Program-made: the position numbers and the translations under genes
Part shown: in pieces, positions 14,883 to 23,539 of the stretch
Layout: each line of letters begins with the position of its first letter
How positions within the stretch are numbered: the first letter of the stretch is position 1
The notes under the pieces: model-generated
Seen by the model: only the letters and a program-made list of their open reading frames with translations
Database searches by the model: none
Told to the model about the DNA's origin: nothing
Assembly: GCA_903906425.1 (NCBI GenBank)
Contig: CAIVKH010000331.1
Coordinates: 1-35,398, forward strand
DNA length: 35,398 nucleotides
From: an uncultured bacterium
Lineage (GTDB): Bacteria; Verrucomicrobiota; Kiritimatiellia; CAIVKH01
Direction: 5' to 3'

Positions 14883-16214
14883 TCATTTCGCCATTTGTTG
14901 CTGCCGGACCTGATAACTGTCGGCGCGCGCGTCCTTGCGGGCGACGTTGTCGTAGCCGGTCTGCTCAACCTGGCTGGCCTGTCCTTCCAGCCTGGTCGCT
15001 TCCGCGGCGGCGGCTGGCATCGCGTTCTGGTCCGCCCATTGCTTGTATTCGCCCGAGACGGCCTTGAGCACCTGGCCGGCTTCCTTCTTTTGACCCTTGT
15101 CGCTCAGCTCGACGGACTGGTCTTTCGCCTCGGCGATACGGTTTTTGAAAACTGATTCCTGAACCGGCAGATTTGCGGATTTCGAGACGTCCTTGTCCTC
15201 GCGACTGAAACGCGCCTGGGCGGACACGCTGGTTTCGCCGGACTGCTTTGTCAGCAGGTTCGCGTATTCGACGCGAGCCGTGCAGAGATCGCGATTCTTG
15301 TTGTGCGCAGTCGGGGGAATTTCGACTTCGAGTAGCGCGAATTTTTCCTGCCCGCCGTAGAGCTGGTTCAGATACAGCTCAGCGCTGTCGCCATGCACGA
15401 TGCCATCGCGGCCGATGACACGCAGCGGGCGGACGCCGTCAGAGCACTTGATGATAACTTTCACTTCGCGCGCGACGACGCTGAGCACATCGCCGAGTTC
15501 AGCGGCGAAAATGCGCGGCAGGTCGCTGCTGTCCTCGACGAAATACGTGTTGCCGTCGCTTTTCTGCGCGAGCTTCGTCATCAGGTCTTCGTTGTAGTCG
15601 GTGCCGACGCCGACGGTCGTGACGGAAATTCCCTCCTTGAGCAGCGACGTGCCGAGCCGGCCGAAGTCGTCGGGCGAACTGGGGCCGACATTCGCGAGGC
15701 CGTCGGACATGAGGATGATTCGCGAGACGTAGCGGCCACCGGCGTTTTTGCGGATTTCCGCCGCGCCCTGACTGAGCGCGCCGTAGATCGCGGTGTTGCC
15801 GCGCGAGGTGATTTCGCGGATGCGGCTTTCGATCCATTCCGCATTTGCGGCGGACTGCGCAGGCACAAGCGTTTCGACTTCGTGATCGAAGATCACGAGC
15901 GACACGATGTCTTTTTCGCTCAGCCGTCGCACTGCTTCAATCGCGGCGGATTTTGCCTTCTCGATTTTCTGTCCGCTCATCGAGCCGGAGCGGTCGAGCA
16001 CGAGGCACAGGTTCACCGGCGGCCGTTCTTTTTTCTCCGGCGGCGGCGGTGCGTCGAGCGTGATTTTGATGACGGCCGTCACATTGCGGTCGGCCGGCAG
16101 CACGCCGCGGTCCAGTTCGGCGCGGCAGGAAATATCGCGCGACGATTTCGCCGCCGCGATGCACGGCAGCGCGATGAGCGCGGCCGCGAGCAAGTTCAAC
16201 ATCTGCGTTTTCAT
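14883..16214 (-). CDS. Exported von Willebrand factor A domain protein
   Basis: A 443-residue protein with a signal peptide (residues 1-22, cleavage after CIAAA). The VWA domain (about 67-240) has a complete metal-ion-dependent adhesion site: D74-x-S76-x-S78 (DRSGSMSG), a threonine in GNTAIYGAL and an aspartate in LMSDGLANVGP. This layout, followed by a beta-rich region (about 250-340) and a helical, Gln/Lys-rich C-terminus, resembles the Ca-activated chloride channel-like / YfbK group of bacterial VWA proteins, which are periplasmic or surface proteins that bind ligands through a divalent metal. The ATG is preceded by GGAG. No secretion or chaperone partner is adjacent, so its role is open. 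Confidence 0.88.
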   Translation of the reverse strand: MKTQMLNLLAAALIALPCIAAAKSSRDISCRAELDRGVLPADRNVTAVIKITLDAPPPPEKKERPPVNLCLVLDRSGSMSGQKIEKAKSAAIEAVRRLSEKDIVSLVIFDHEVETLVPAQSAANAEWIESRIREITSRGNTAIYGALSQGAAEIRKNAGGRYVSRIILMSDGLANVGPSSPDDFGRLGTSLLKEGISVTTVGVGTDYNEDLMTKLAQKSDGNTYFVEDSSDLPRIFAAELGDVLSVVAREVKVIIKCSDGVRPLRVIGRDGIVHGDSAELYLNQLYGGQEKFALLEVEIPPTAHNKNRDLCTARVEYANLLTKQSGETSVSAQARFSREDKDVSKSANLPVQESVFKNRIAEAKDQSVELSDKGQKKEAGQVLKAVSGEYKQWADQNAMPAAAAEATRLEGQASQVEQTGYDNVARKDARADSYQVRQQQMAK

Positions 16215-16447
16215 TTTTCTTTTCTCCGTGATGAAAGGTTATACGCCTTCCATCTGCGGATAGTTGACACCGGACGCGAAGGAAAAGTGTCACCGGCGCG
16301 TCAGGCGGTTGTAAAGAGATTGTCATGGGGGCAGCAATATTTGGCGGCCCGGCGCGCGTGAACTTTCTTTCGCATTGTGCGGCGCGATGTTGAACGCTTA
16401 GGATGCAGCGCTGTCTTGAGAAGAGAACGTATCGCCGGGAGAGCCTC
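16215..16447. other. Divergent intergenic region
   Basis: A 233-bp gap between the VWA gene and the frameshifted lipoprotein gene. It should contain both promoters, but I find no convincing -35/-10 pair. It is one of the few sizeable divergent gaps without the 15-bp palindrome pair. Confidence 0.5.
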
Positions 16448-17163
16448 ATGAAATTGTGCCGTTTGCTGGTTTTTGTTTCCGCCGCCGCGCTGGCGGTTGC
16501 CTCGCTGTTGCCCGCCGGTTGCGATGTCAGCGCGCCCAACAGTGTCGAGCGGAATGTCGGCGTGGACTACACCGGAATTTATGACGGAACAGCGAACAGC
16601 AATGGCATGATCGCCACGCAAAACAGCGGAGAGCCGATCACGCGGTTCAACCTCCGGCAAACGGGCGCTTCGTTGCAGGCGGTTGATAACAACGGCGAGA
16701 TGTGGAACGGGTCCATCAACAATTCCCCCGATTCGCAGAACCTCACCGCGAACTTCATCATGAATGGCAAGACCACGTGGGCACGAAAGTCGAAATGACC
16801 GGAAGTATTTCGAAAGATTCCGCCGGCTCCACGAGCGCCACGATGAGCGGCACGTGGATCGAGCCGGATTTCTACGCCATTATCTCCGCGAAGGGTTCCG
16901 TATCGGTCACCTCCACGAACACCGGGAGTGGCACCGGCGGAGCAGTGACCGTTACGCCGCCCAACACGACGGTCGCCGTCGGCGGCAGCGCAACTTTTAC
17001 AGCCAGCGGCGGAAGCGGGACAATCACATGGTCGGTTTCCGGCGGTGGTTCACTCAGCACCGCGACGGGCACCAGTACAACCTTCGTGCGCACGACGGCC
17101 GGCACAGTCACCATCACGGCGACAGCGTCCGGCGGCGGCTCCGGTTCCGCAACGATCAATTGA
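16448..17163 (+). pseudogene. Lipoprotein with Ig-like tail, interrupted by a 1-bp frameshift
   Basis: The N-terminal frame (ATG 16448) encodes a lipoprotein signal with lipobox LPAGC (Cys25) and a beta-rich domain, then stops at 16798 after NGKTTWARKSK. A second frame from about 16777 to 17163 continues smoothly with GTKVEMTGSIS, a short glycine/serine linker and an Ig-like domain (VTVTPPNTTVAVGGSATFTA...). Adding one G to the GGG run at 16779-16781 would give TTWGTKVEM and a single product of about 238 residues. This could be a real mutation or a sequencing/assembly error in a homopolymer. The intact protein would sit in the outer or inner membrane facing the periplasm. Confidence 0.75.
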
Positions 17164-17192
17164 TGTGCGTCCCGCCCAGCGGGGCCGGTGGT

Positions 17193-17239
17193 TTCCAATG
17201 ATTGGAAATTCCGGCCGCGCAAAGTTCCAATCATTGGAA
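17193..17239. repeat. Paired 15-bp palindrome (site 6)
   Basis: TTCCAATGATTGGAA (17193-17207) and TTCCAATCATTGGAA (17225-17239), both perfect, 32 bp apart, with centres G and C. Convergent gap between the broken lipoprotein and the kinase gene. Confidence 0.93.
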
Positions 17240-17274
17240 ATGCCGCATGGTTCTGCGGCGTTTGCGGGCCGGCG

Positions 17275-18354
17275 TCAGTATTCGCAGCGGCTGTCAGCGT
17301 CGTCGGAGACCGGCGCGGCGGGCGACGTGGAAATTTTTTGCGGCGAGGGGAAATTGGTGAGGGCCGGAATGTGCGCGGGTCTGCGGGCCGGCGCGTTGAT
17401 GTGCGGCAGGATGAAGGCCGATGCTGTGGCCATCACGAGCGCGGCGGCGGCGATGAGCGAATTGCGCGCGACCGTGCTCTTCTTGCGAAACGCGCGCACG
17501 AGGTCGCGGTGGAAATCTTCGACGGAAGCGTAGCGGAGGTTGGGATCGTTTTGCATCGCCTTGGAGAGGACCGCGTCAACGCGGGGACTGAGACCGGCCT
17601 TTGCCGAGGCGAGCGGGAAATTGCCGATGGGTTTTCCGCCGGCGAGCATTTCATAGATGACGACGCCGAGCGCGAAAATGTCGGCGCGCTCGTCGGCCAG
17701 TTGCGGATTTTTCCACTGCTCCGGCGCGACATAGACGGGCGTGCCCAGCCGCGTGTCGGGCGTGGTGAGCGTGAATTCCGACGACTGGGGCTGCCGGATT
17801 TTCGAGAGGCCGAAATCAACGAGCTTCAGCCGGCCCTGTTTGTCGATGACGATGTTGGAAGGCTTGATGTCGCGATGGACGATGCCGCACTTGTGCGCGG
17901 CGGAGAGCGCGGCGCAGAGATCGCCGGCGATGGCCAGCACGCGGCCCGGCGTAATTTCGCCGGCGTCCATCAACTGCCGGAGCGTCGAGCCGTCCACCAG
18001 CTCCATCGCGATGTAGCAGAGGTCGCCGGATTCGCCGTAGTCGTGGATCGCAACGATGCCGGGATGGTTGAGATTCGCCAGCGTCGAGGCTTCGCGGCGG
18101 AAGCGCTCGATGAAGGTCGGGTCGTCGGCCCACTCGCCGCGCAAAACCTTCAGCGCGACGGAACGGTTGAGAACGCGGTGGCGAGCCTTGAATACGCAGC
18201 CGATGCCGCCTTCGCCGATCGCCGCGATGACTTCATATTGCCGGAGCCGCTGGCCGACGGCCTCGACGGTGATGCCCGCATCGGGATGCGTGCCCAGATT
18301 GATCTGTGAATCAGTCAGCGTCCGGGTCCGATCATTGTTCATGTCTTCACGCAT
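17275..18354 (-). CDS. Ser/Thr protein kinase (PknB-like)
   Basis: A 359-residue kinase with all catalytic elements: glycine loop IGEGGIGCVF (47-56), Lys69 in VALKVL, the catalytic loop HRDIKPSN (160-167, Asp162), DFG (180-182) and the APEQW activation-segment end. A single membrane helix (about 300-318) is followed by a short proline-rich outer tail, so the kinase domain is cytoplasmic. The ATG at 18354 overlaps the end of the FHA gene by 8 bp; another ATG lies four codons later. With the FHA protein and ECF sigma factor upstream it forms a coupled three-gene signalling operon; FHA domains bind phosphothreonine, so the kinase may act on its operon partners. Confidence 0.93.
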   Translation of the reverse strand: MREDMNNDRTRTLTDSQINLGTHPDAGITVEAVGQRLRQYEVIAAIGEGGIGCVFKARHRVLNRSVALKVLRGEWADDPTFIERFRREASTLANLNHPGIVAIHDYGESGDLCYIAMELVDGSTLRQLMDAGEITPGRVLAIAGDLCAALSAAHKCGIVHRDIKPSNIVIDKQGRLKLVDFGLSKIRQPQSSEFTLTTPDTRLGTPVYVAPEQWKNPQLADERADIFALGVVIYEMLAGGKPIGNFPLASAKAGLSPRVDAVLSKAMQNDPNLRYASVEDFHRDLVRAFRKKSTVARNSLIAAAALVMATASAFILPHINAPARRPAHIPALTNFPSPQKISTSPAAPVSDDADSRCEY

Positions 18355-18787
18355 CGTGCTCTTCCATGCGCTCAAGAAACAAAAACGCCTGCCGGCCCGC
18401 GCAGATCATGTCGCCATCAACGAGCCAGCGCTCCGAACATTGCGCGTCATTGACGCGCGTCCCGTTGTGCGATTTCAGGTCGCGCAGCAGGCAGCCGTGC
18501 GGCGTTTGTACGATCTCGAAATGGTGGCGCGACAGCGAGCGGTCATCAATCGGCCAGGTGGCAGAATCGCTGCGGCCGATCACCAGCTTCGCGCCGACGG
18601 CTTGCGGCGTCGCGCGCGCGACATGGGTGACGCGAATCAGCGACGCTTCCATGATCTGGCGGTCGAGCGACTGGAGAATCTCACTGGCGACATGCAGCCG
18701 CCGGGCGATGCGGTCGATCGGTTCGGCGCTTGTGGCCACGGTTTTCTCGTCGTCGGTGACCGCCTGATTCCGGGAATCCGTTTTCAT
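18347..18787 (-). CDS. FHA-domain protein
   Basis: A 146-residue cytoplasmic protein. The C-terminal FHA domain (about 66-140) shows the diagnostic GRS, SRHHFEI and LKSHNGTRVN segments that form the phosphothreonine pocket. The first 60 residues are mostly helical and have no known domain. Both ends overlap neighbours: ATGA with the sigma-factor gene upstream (18784-18787) and an 8-bp overlap with the kinase downstream. It is a plausible adaptor linking the kinase to the sigma factor; that link is inferred from the operon and from FHA biology, not seen directly. Confidence 0.92.
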   Translation of the reverse strand: MKTDSRNQAVTDDEKTVATSAEPIDRIARRLHVASEILQSLDRQIMEASLIRVTHVARATPQAVGAKLVIGRSDSATWPIDDRSLSRHHFEIVQTPHGCLLRDLKSHNGTRVNDAQCSERWLVDGDMICAGRQAFLFLERMEEHDA

Positions 18788-19407
18788 GGCCCACCCGTTT
18801 CGCCCGAGGCCTTCAGCAACCGTGCCATTTCATCATGGAGGAGCACCTCGACGCGGTTCTTGATTTGATAGACGCAGTTGGGCGTAATTCCGAAATTGCG
18901 TGCGACGTCTTTTGCGGCCAGCCCATTTTGGACGTAGTCAACGTACACGGCGAACGTGCGATCATCGGCCGGAAAGTCCCTGGCGACGCGCCGCAGCGCC
19001 TCTTCGCGGACGCTCACCTGCCACAGCAGGTCGAGTTCCTTGTCCGCGGGCAGGGCGGACTCGTCCGGGATTTCCCCGAGCATTTCGGGCGTCAATCCGG
19101 CGTCTGCGAGCGAGACTTCCTTGAGGGCATACTTGCGGCGCAGCCCCTTGATGATCTTCCGCCGCACGATCATTATCAGGAGGTTTCTGAACCGTCCGCG
19201 ATTCTTGTCATACTGAAAATCGGGCATGATTCGCAGCAGCGCGATCATCGTTTCCTGCAGCACGTCTTCGCCACTGCCACCGTCCAGGCCGCTCTTCCTG
19301 GCGAAGTTCAGGATGACGGGGCCGTAAAGGCGGTAGAACTCCTCCCACGCATGGTGGGCGCCAGGATGCCGGATCTTCGACAGAAGTGTTGCTCTGGTGT
19401 CTTCCAC
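18784..19407 (-). CDS. ECF-type RNA polymerase sigma factor
   Basis: A 207-residue sigma-70 family protein with region 2 (about 18-90: EEFYRLYGPVILNFARKSGL, DVLQETMIALLRIMPDFQYD, then FRNLLIMIVRRKI) and region 4 (about 145-200: FAVYVDYVQNGLAAKDVARN, the helix-turn-helix, then GITPNCVYQIKNRV). An unusually long linker joins the two. The start is GTG with only a weak ribosome site. There is no anti-sigma gene nearby; instead the gene overlaps FHA and kinase genes, like the kinase-linked ECF groups reported for Planctomycetes, where phosphorylation is thought to replace an anti-sigma factor. Its target promoter is unknown. Confidence 0.9.
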   Translation of the reverse strand: MEDTRATLLSKIRHPGAHHAWEEFYRLYGPVILNFARKSGLDGGSGEDVLQETMIALLRIMPDFQYDKNRGRFRNLLIMIVRRKIIKGLRRKYALKEVSLADAGLTPEMLGEIPDESALPADKELDLLWQVSVREEALRRVARDFPADDRTFAVYVDYVQNGLAAKDVARNFGITPNCVYQIKNRVEVLLHDEMARLLKASGETGGP

Positions 19408-19437
19408 GGTTCCAATCTATTCATTTGCCGCGAATTG

Positions 19438-20757
19438 TCATTGCTGAAAATCTTCAGAGGAAATCTTCCCGAGAATTTCGCCGGCCAGGTAGAGCGAGCC
19501 GAAAATCACGACGCCACCCGCGTTCTTGCCGGCCCACGCCTTCGCGGCACCCAGCGCGTCACCGATGGATCCCGTATGCGGGTGGATCGAAAGTCCGTGC
19601 AGCCGGTCCATGGCGTTGGCAGGCGGCATCGCGCGCTCGTTGTGCAGCTCTACAATCCACAGTTCTTTGATGAACGAAGCGAATGGCCGGACAATTCCCG
19701 CCACGTCTTTGTCTGACAGGAATCCCGCGACGCCGGCCCACGGAACTTTTTTGCCGAGCTGCCGAACGGTTCGCGCCAGCACTTCGGCGGCCTCAACGTT
19801 GTGGGCGCCATCGAGGATGACCGGCGGATCTGCCGAAAGCACCTGGCAGCGGCCGGGCCAGCGCGTGGCGGCGATGCCGGCGCGGATGGCTTCATCGCGA
19901 ATGGGCAGCTTCGTTTCGCGGCGAAGTTCCTCGATCGCGGCAACGGCAACGGCGAGGTTCCCCAACTGGTGATCGCCGAGCAGAGGCAGCATCGCCGTGC
20001 CAAGCGACTCCTCGGATGTTTCGATCTGCACTTTCTGTCCCATCCATGACTGGCTTTGGCGGCGGACGCTCACCGACGCGGCGGCGCGGTTGAGCGGCGA
20101 ATAGTGGTGTTTCGCGGTCTTTTCGATCACGGCGATGGCCTCGCCGGGAAGCTCGCCGACGACGACAGGCCGGTGTTCCTTGATGATTCCGGCCTTTTCG
20201 GCGGCGATCTTCTCGATCGTGTCGCCGAGGAATTGCTGGTGGTCGAAGCTGATCGAAGTGATCACCGACACGATCGGCGTGATGACGTTGGTCGCGTCGA
20301 GTCGGCCGCCCATCCCGGTTTCGATGACGGCGATCTGCACGCGCTCGCGGCGGAAATGTTCGAAGGCCAGCGCGGTGGTAAATTCGAAAAACGTGGCGTC
20401 GCGCTCGCCGGTATTTCCGCGCATGTTCAAAACGGCAGCCTCGATGTCATCGAGCAGCGGCGCGAGTTTCTCGTCGGAAATCTCGGCGCCGTTGACGCGG
20501 ATGCGCTCGTTGAAGCGGACCAGGTGCGGCGAAATGTACAGGCCGGTGCGGATGCCGGCGGCGCGCAGCATGGATTCGATCAGCGCGCTGACGGAGCCTT
20601 TGCCGTTGGTGCCGGCGATGTGAACACAGAGAAATTTCTCGTGCGGATTGCCGAGCTCTTCCAGCAGCGCGCGGACGGGATCGAGCCCCAGCTTGATCGT
20701 GTGCAAATTGCGCCGGTAAAGTTTTGCCAGCGCCATCTGGAGTTCGCCCGGGTTCAT
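19438..20757 (-). CDS. folC: Bifunctional dihydrofolate/folylpolyglutamate synthase
   Basis: A 439-residue cytoplasmic Mur-ligase-type enzyme that adds glutamate to dihydropteroate and to reduced folates. It has the ATP loop GTNGKGSV (49-56), SPHLVRFNERIRVNG, the ETGMGGRLDATN segment, and the second-domain motif VILDGAHNVEA. Length is typical. It lies downstream of accD, a neighbour pair common in bacteria, but palindrome site 7 (three copies) fills the gap between them. It ends 30 bp before the sigma-factor start. Confidence 0.95.
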   Translation of the reverse strand: MNPGELQMALAKLYRRNLHTIKLGLDPVRALLEELGNPHEKFLCVHIAGTNGKGSVSALIESMLRAAGIRTGLYISPHLVRFNERIRVNGAEISDEKLAPLLDDIEAAVLNMRGNTGERDATFFEFTTALAFEHFRRERVQIAVIETGMGGRLDATNVITPIVSVITSISFDHQQFLGDTIEKIAAEKAGIIKEHRPVVVGELPGEAIAVIEKTAKHHYSPLNRAAASVSVRRQSQSWMGQKVQIETSEESLGTAMLPLLGDHQLGNLAVAVAAIEELRRETKLPIRDEAIRAGIAATRWPGRCQVLSADPPVILDGAHNVEAAEVLARTVRQLGKKVPWAGVAGFLSDKDVAGIVRPFASFIKELWIVELHNERAMPPANAMDRLHGLSIHPHTGSIGDALGAAKAWAGKNAGGVVIFGSLYLAGEILGKISSEDFQQ

Positions 20758-20801
20758 CGGCCGTCAATTGACACTAATCGGCACGAATTTTGGAGCCAAA
20801 T

Positions 20802-20880
20802 TTCCAATGGTTGGAAGATTTCGCGCCGGACTTTTCCAATGATTGGAAATCTGGAGCGCGGAAAGTTCCAATGATTGGAA
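20802..20880. repeat. Triple 15-bp palindrome (site 7)
   Basis: TTCCAATGGTTGGAA (20802-20816), TTCCAATGATTGGAA (20834-20848) and TTCCAATGATTGGAA (20866-20880): two consecutive 32-bp steps, the only triple in the window. All three centres are G. It lies between accD stop and folC start. Confidence 0.93.
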
Positions 20881-20948
20881 ATTTCCATCGTGGGGCCCCG
20901 GGTTCGAAATCAGCGGGGCGGGGCGGGCTCGCGGGAAGCGGCGGCGGT

Positions 20949-21806
20949 TCAGGCGGTCTGTTTGGCGGCGAGCATGTAGTCGAGCATCTGGACGAGCGTT
21001 TGCTTGAGCACTTTTCGGCTGATGACGATGTCGATGAGGCCGTGTTTCAAAAGGAATTCGGAGCGCTGGAAACCTTCGGGCAAATCCTGTTGAGTGGTTT
21101 CTTTAATGACACGCGGGCCGGCGAAGCCGATCAGGGCGTTGGGTTCGGCGATGATGACGTCGCCGAGCGTGGCGTAGCTGGCCATGACGCCGGCGGTGGT
21201 CGGGTGCGTGAGAACGGAAATATATGGCAGGCCGGATTCGGCGTGGCGCGCGAGCGCGGCGGAGGTCTTGGCCATTTGCATGAGGCTGAACATGCCTTCG
21301 TACATGCGCGCGCCGCCGGAGGCGTTGATCATGATGGCGGGCAGGCCGGCCTTCGTGGATTTTTCGATCATGCGCGTGACTTTTTCGCCGACGACGGAGC
21401 CCATGCTCGCGCCGAGGAATGTGAAATCCATCACGCCGAGGCCGATGTCGTACGGGCCCATTTTTGCGCGGCCGCAGGTGATGGCGTCGTTGTAGCCGGT
21501 CTTCTTGACGTTCTCTTCGAGCTTGCTGGTGTAGGAGGCCGTGCCGGTGAAGCTGAGCGCATCAACGCTGAAGAGATTCGCGTCCCATTCCTTGAAGCTT
21601 CCGTCTTCAATCAGCATCGCGATGCGGTCTTTGCGGCTGATCTGGAAGTGATGGTTGCATTTTGGGCAGACGCCGACGTTCGCATCGAGTTCCTGCTTGA
21701 AAACGATTTCGTTGCAACCGGGGCATTTGAGCCACAGACCGTCGGGGATGTCCCGTTTGCGGACCTTGACGGTCGCGTAGTTCAGTTTTTTGCGAAAAAG
21801 TGGCAT
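20949..21806 (-). CDS. accD: Acetyl-CoA carboxylase carboxyltransferase subunit beta
   Basis: A 285-residue subunit that, with AccA, transfers CO2 from carboxybiotin to acetyl-CoA for fatty-acid synthesis. The N-terminal zinc ribbon has Cys28, Cys31, Cys47 and Cys50 (CPGC, CPKC). The carboxyltransferase core shows the SGGARMYEG, GVMASYA and IGFAGPRVI segments. Length matches bacterial AccD. The partner accA is also in this window at 24561-25538 but on the other strand and in a different transcription unit. It follows comF by 36 bp. Confidence 0.96.
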   Translation of the reverse strand: MPLFRKKLNYATVKVRKRDIPDGLWLKCPGCNEIVFKQELDANVGVCPKCNHHFQISRKDRIAMLIEDGSFKEWDANLFSVDALSFTGTASYTSKLEENVKKTGYNDAITCGRAKMGPYDIGLGVMDFTFLGASMGSVVGEKVTRMIEKSTKAGLPAIMINASGGARMYEGMFSLMQMAKTSAALARHAESGLPYISVLTHPTTAGVMASYATLGDVIIAEPNALIGFAGPRVIKETTQQDLPEGFQRSEFLLKHGLIDIVISRKVLKQTLVQMLDYMLAAKQTA

Positions 21807-21842
21807 ACCTGCTTCCGGTTTTTTCTCCCCGCACCCGCGAGT

Positions 21843-22562
21843 TCAGCCGCCCCTGGCCAGTGTCGCCACCAGCACCTGCGCGGCCCCGGCCTGTTTAAGT
21901 GCCCGGGCGCACTCGTTCACCGTGGCCCCGGTGGTCATCACGTCATCAATCAGCAAAACGCGACGGCCAAAAACCACCGATGGCCTGGGAACGGAAAAAG
22001 CGAGGTGGACGTTAGAGGCGCGCTCATCGGCTGTCAAATGCGTTTGCGTGAGCGTATCGCGGACGCGGCGGGCGGCGCGGGGCCGGCACGGCAGCCTCAG
22101 CCGGCGGGCCAGCGCCTCGGCGAGCAGCGCGGACTGGTTGTAGCCGCGGTCGCGCTGGCGGGCGTGGAAGAGCGGAACGGGCGCGATGAAATCAATGGCG
22201 GCGGAATCGAAATGTGTCTGGCAGCAGGCCAGCAGCAGCTCGGCCAGGTCTTCTTCGAGCCAGAAGGCGAAGCTGTATTTGAAATGATGGATCATGCGCG
22301 GCAGGATTCCACGGAACCGCACGGCGGACCGCGCCTGGTCGAAATGCGGTCGCGACTCGCAGCAGTGATAGCAGGTGAAGCTGTGATCAATCCGGCCCTG
22401 AAGCGGATCGCCGCAGATCGAACAAAACGGATGAACGATGATCTGGATGTCGGATTTGCATTCCCAGCAAAGATGCGAGTCATCGGCGGCGAGGCAGCAG
22501 CCGCAGCCGGCACACGAGCGCGGATAGATCAAGTCCAGGCCGGTTTTCAGCCAGCTATTCAT
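21843..22562 (-). CDS. ComF family phosphoribosyltransferase-like protein
   Basis: A 239-residue protein starting at ATG 22562; an in-frame extension further upstream would run through palindrome site 8 and is rejected. The N-terminal zinc finger contributes Cys pairs near 17/20, 32/35, 47/50 and 64/67. The C-terminal phosphoribosyltransferase-like domain has the PRPP loop VLLIDDVMTTGATVNEC near residues 200-215 and the RGYNQSALLAEALA segment of ComF/GntX. ComF takes part in DNA uptake in naturally competent bacteria, but its biochemical activity is not settled. It heads the comF-accD-folC run. Confidence 0.9.
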   Translation of the reverse strand: MNSWLKTGLDLIYPRSCAGCGCCLAADDSHLCWECKSDIQIIVHPFCSICGDPLQGRIDHSFTCYHCCESRPHFDQARSAVRFRGILPRMIHHFKYSFAFWLEEDLAELLLACCQTHFDSAAIDFIAPVPLFHARQRDRGYNQSALLAEALARRLRLPCRPRAARRVRDTLTQTHLTADERASNVHLAFSVPRPSVVFGRRVLLIDDVMTTGATVNECARALKQAGAAQVLVATLARGG

Positions 22563-22634
22563 AGCCAGGAAGAATAGCTGCACAGCCCGGACGCGGCACA
22601 CAAAAATTCGCAGGAGGAATTTCGCCCGCGAAAC

Positions 22635-22681
22635 TTCCAATGATTGGAAATTTAGGCTGGCAATATTTCCAATCATTGGAA
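22635..22681. repeat. Paired 15-bp palindrome (site 8)
   Basis: TTCCAATGATTGGAA (22635-22649) and TTCCAATCATTGGAA (22667-22681), 32 bp apart, with centres G and C. Divergent gap between comF and the kinase-like gene. Confidence 0.93.
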
Positions 22682-22729
22682 AAATGGAGATACGGGGCTT
22701 TCGTCAGGGCCTCGAAGCGAGGAGCGTTT

Positions 22730-23539
22730 ATGATCGGACAGGAATTTGCCGGCTATTCCATCGCACGCCGCCTTTCCAACGGCGGCATGACGAACATCCT
22801 TATCGGCGTTGACTCGGCGCAGCAGCGCGTCCTGATCCGCCGGCTGCGGACTGAGTTTGTCGGCGACCGCCGCCTGCGCGGCATGTTTCAGCACGGTGCC
22901 GAGGTGCTCGCCCGGCTGCGGCATCCCAACATCGTCCGCCTGATCAAGGCCGGCGTGATGCAGGACCAGCCTTTCATGGTTGTTGAATATGTGGACGGGC
23001 TGAGCATGCGCGAGCTGATCCAGCAGCGGTCGTCACTGCTGAAAATGAATCCGCTTTCCATGTTCCGCCAGATGGCCGCCGCGCTCGGTTATGTCCATCT
23101 CGCCGGTTACCTGCATCTCGATTTCAAACCCGAAAACATCATCATCCGCCCGGACGGGCAGGTCGTGCTCATTGATTTTGACCTGGCGATCGAACGCAAA
23201 CCGAAACCGACGCGGCTCCATCCGCTGCCGGGAACTTTTGCCTACATGCCGCCGGAAAGCATCAACAAGGAACTCGTGGACGACCAGACCGACATCTATT
23301 CCTTCGGCGTCACCGCCTACGAAATGCTCACCGGCCACAAGCCTTACGAGGGCGTCACCGTTGATGATTCGCATCGTCTCCAGCTCGACCCGAATGTCCG
23401 GCCTAGGAGCTTGAAACTGCACAACGTCAATGTCTGCCCGGCCATCGAGCGCTTCATTTTCAAATGCCTTGCCCAGCAACAGGGCGACCGATACCCTTCA
23501 ATGTCTCTAGTTCAAAGAGACCTTGAGACCATGGTATGA
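22730..23539 (+). CDS. Degenerate Ser/Thr kinase (probable pseudokinase)
   Basis: A 269-residue soluble kinase-fold protein with a strong ribosome site (AGGAG 22720-22724, five bases from the ATG). The fold is complete, but key residues differ from active kinases: the glycine loop is LSNGGMTNIL, the ATP-anchoring lysine of strand 3 is replaced (VLIR, Arg37), HRD reads HLD (129-131, catalytic Asp131 kept, KPEN kept) and DFG reads DFD (149-151, metal Asp kept). The alphaC glutamate (E58) and PPES segment remain. It has no membrane helix, unlike the kinase at 17275-18354. Its stop overlaps the L,D-transpeptidase start (ATGA), so the two are made together. Confidence 0.85.
   Translation: MIGQEFAGYSIARRLSNGGMTNILIGVDSAQQRVLIRRLRTEFVGDRRLRGMFQHGAEVLARLRHPNIVRLIKAGVMQDQPFMVVEYVDGLSMRELIQQRSSLLKMNPLSMFRQMAAALGYVHLAGYLHLDFKPENIIIRPDGQVVLIDFDLAIERKPKPTRLHPLPGTFAYMPPESINKELVDDQTDIYSFGVTAYEMLTGHKPYEGVTVDDSHRLQLDPNVRPRSLKLHNVNVCPAIERFIFKCLAQQQGDRYPSMSLVQRDLETMV

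Noticed and set aside
20790..22577. 595-codon plus-strand open frame opposite accD and comF
   Set aside because: It is antisense to two clear genes, begins within the palindrome triple and has a composition typical of GC-rich shadow frames.
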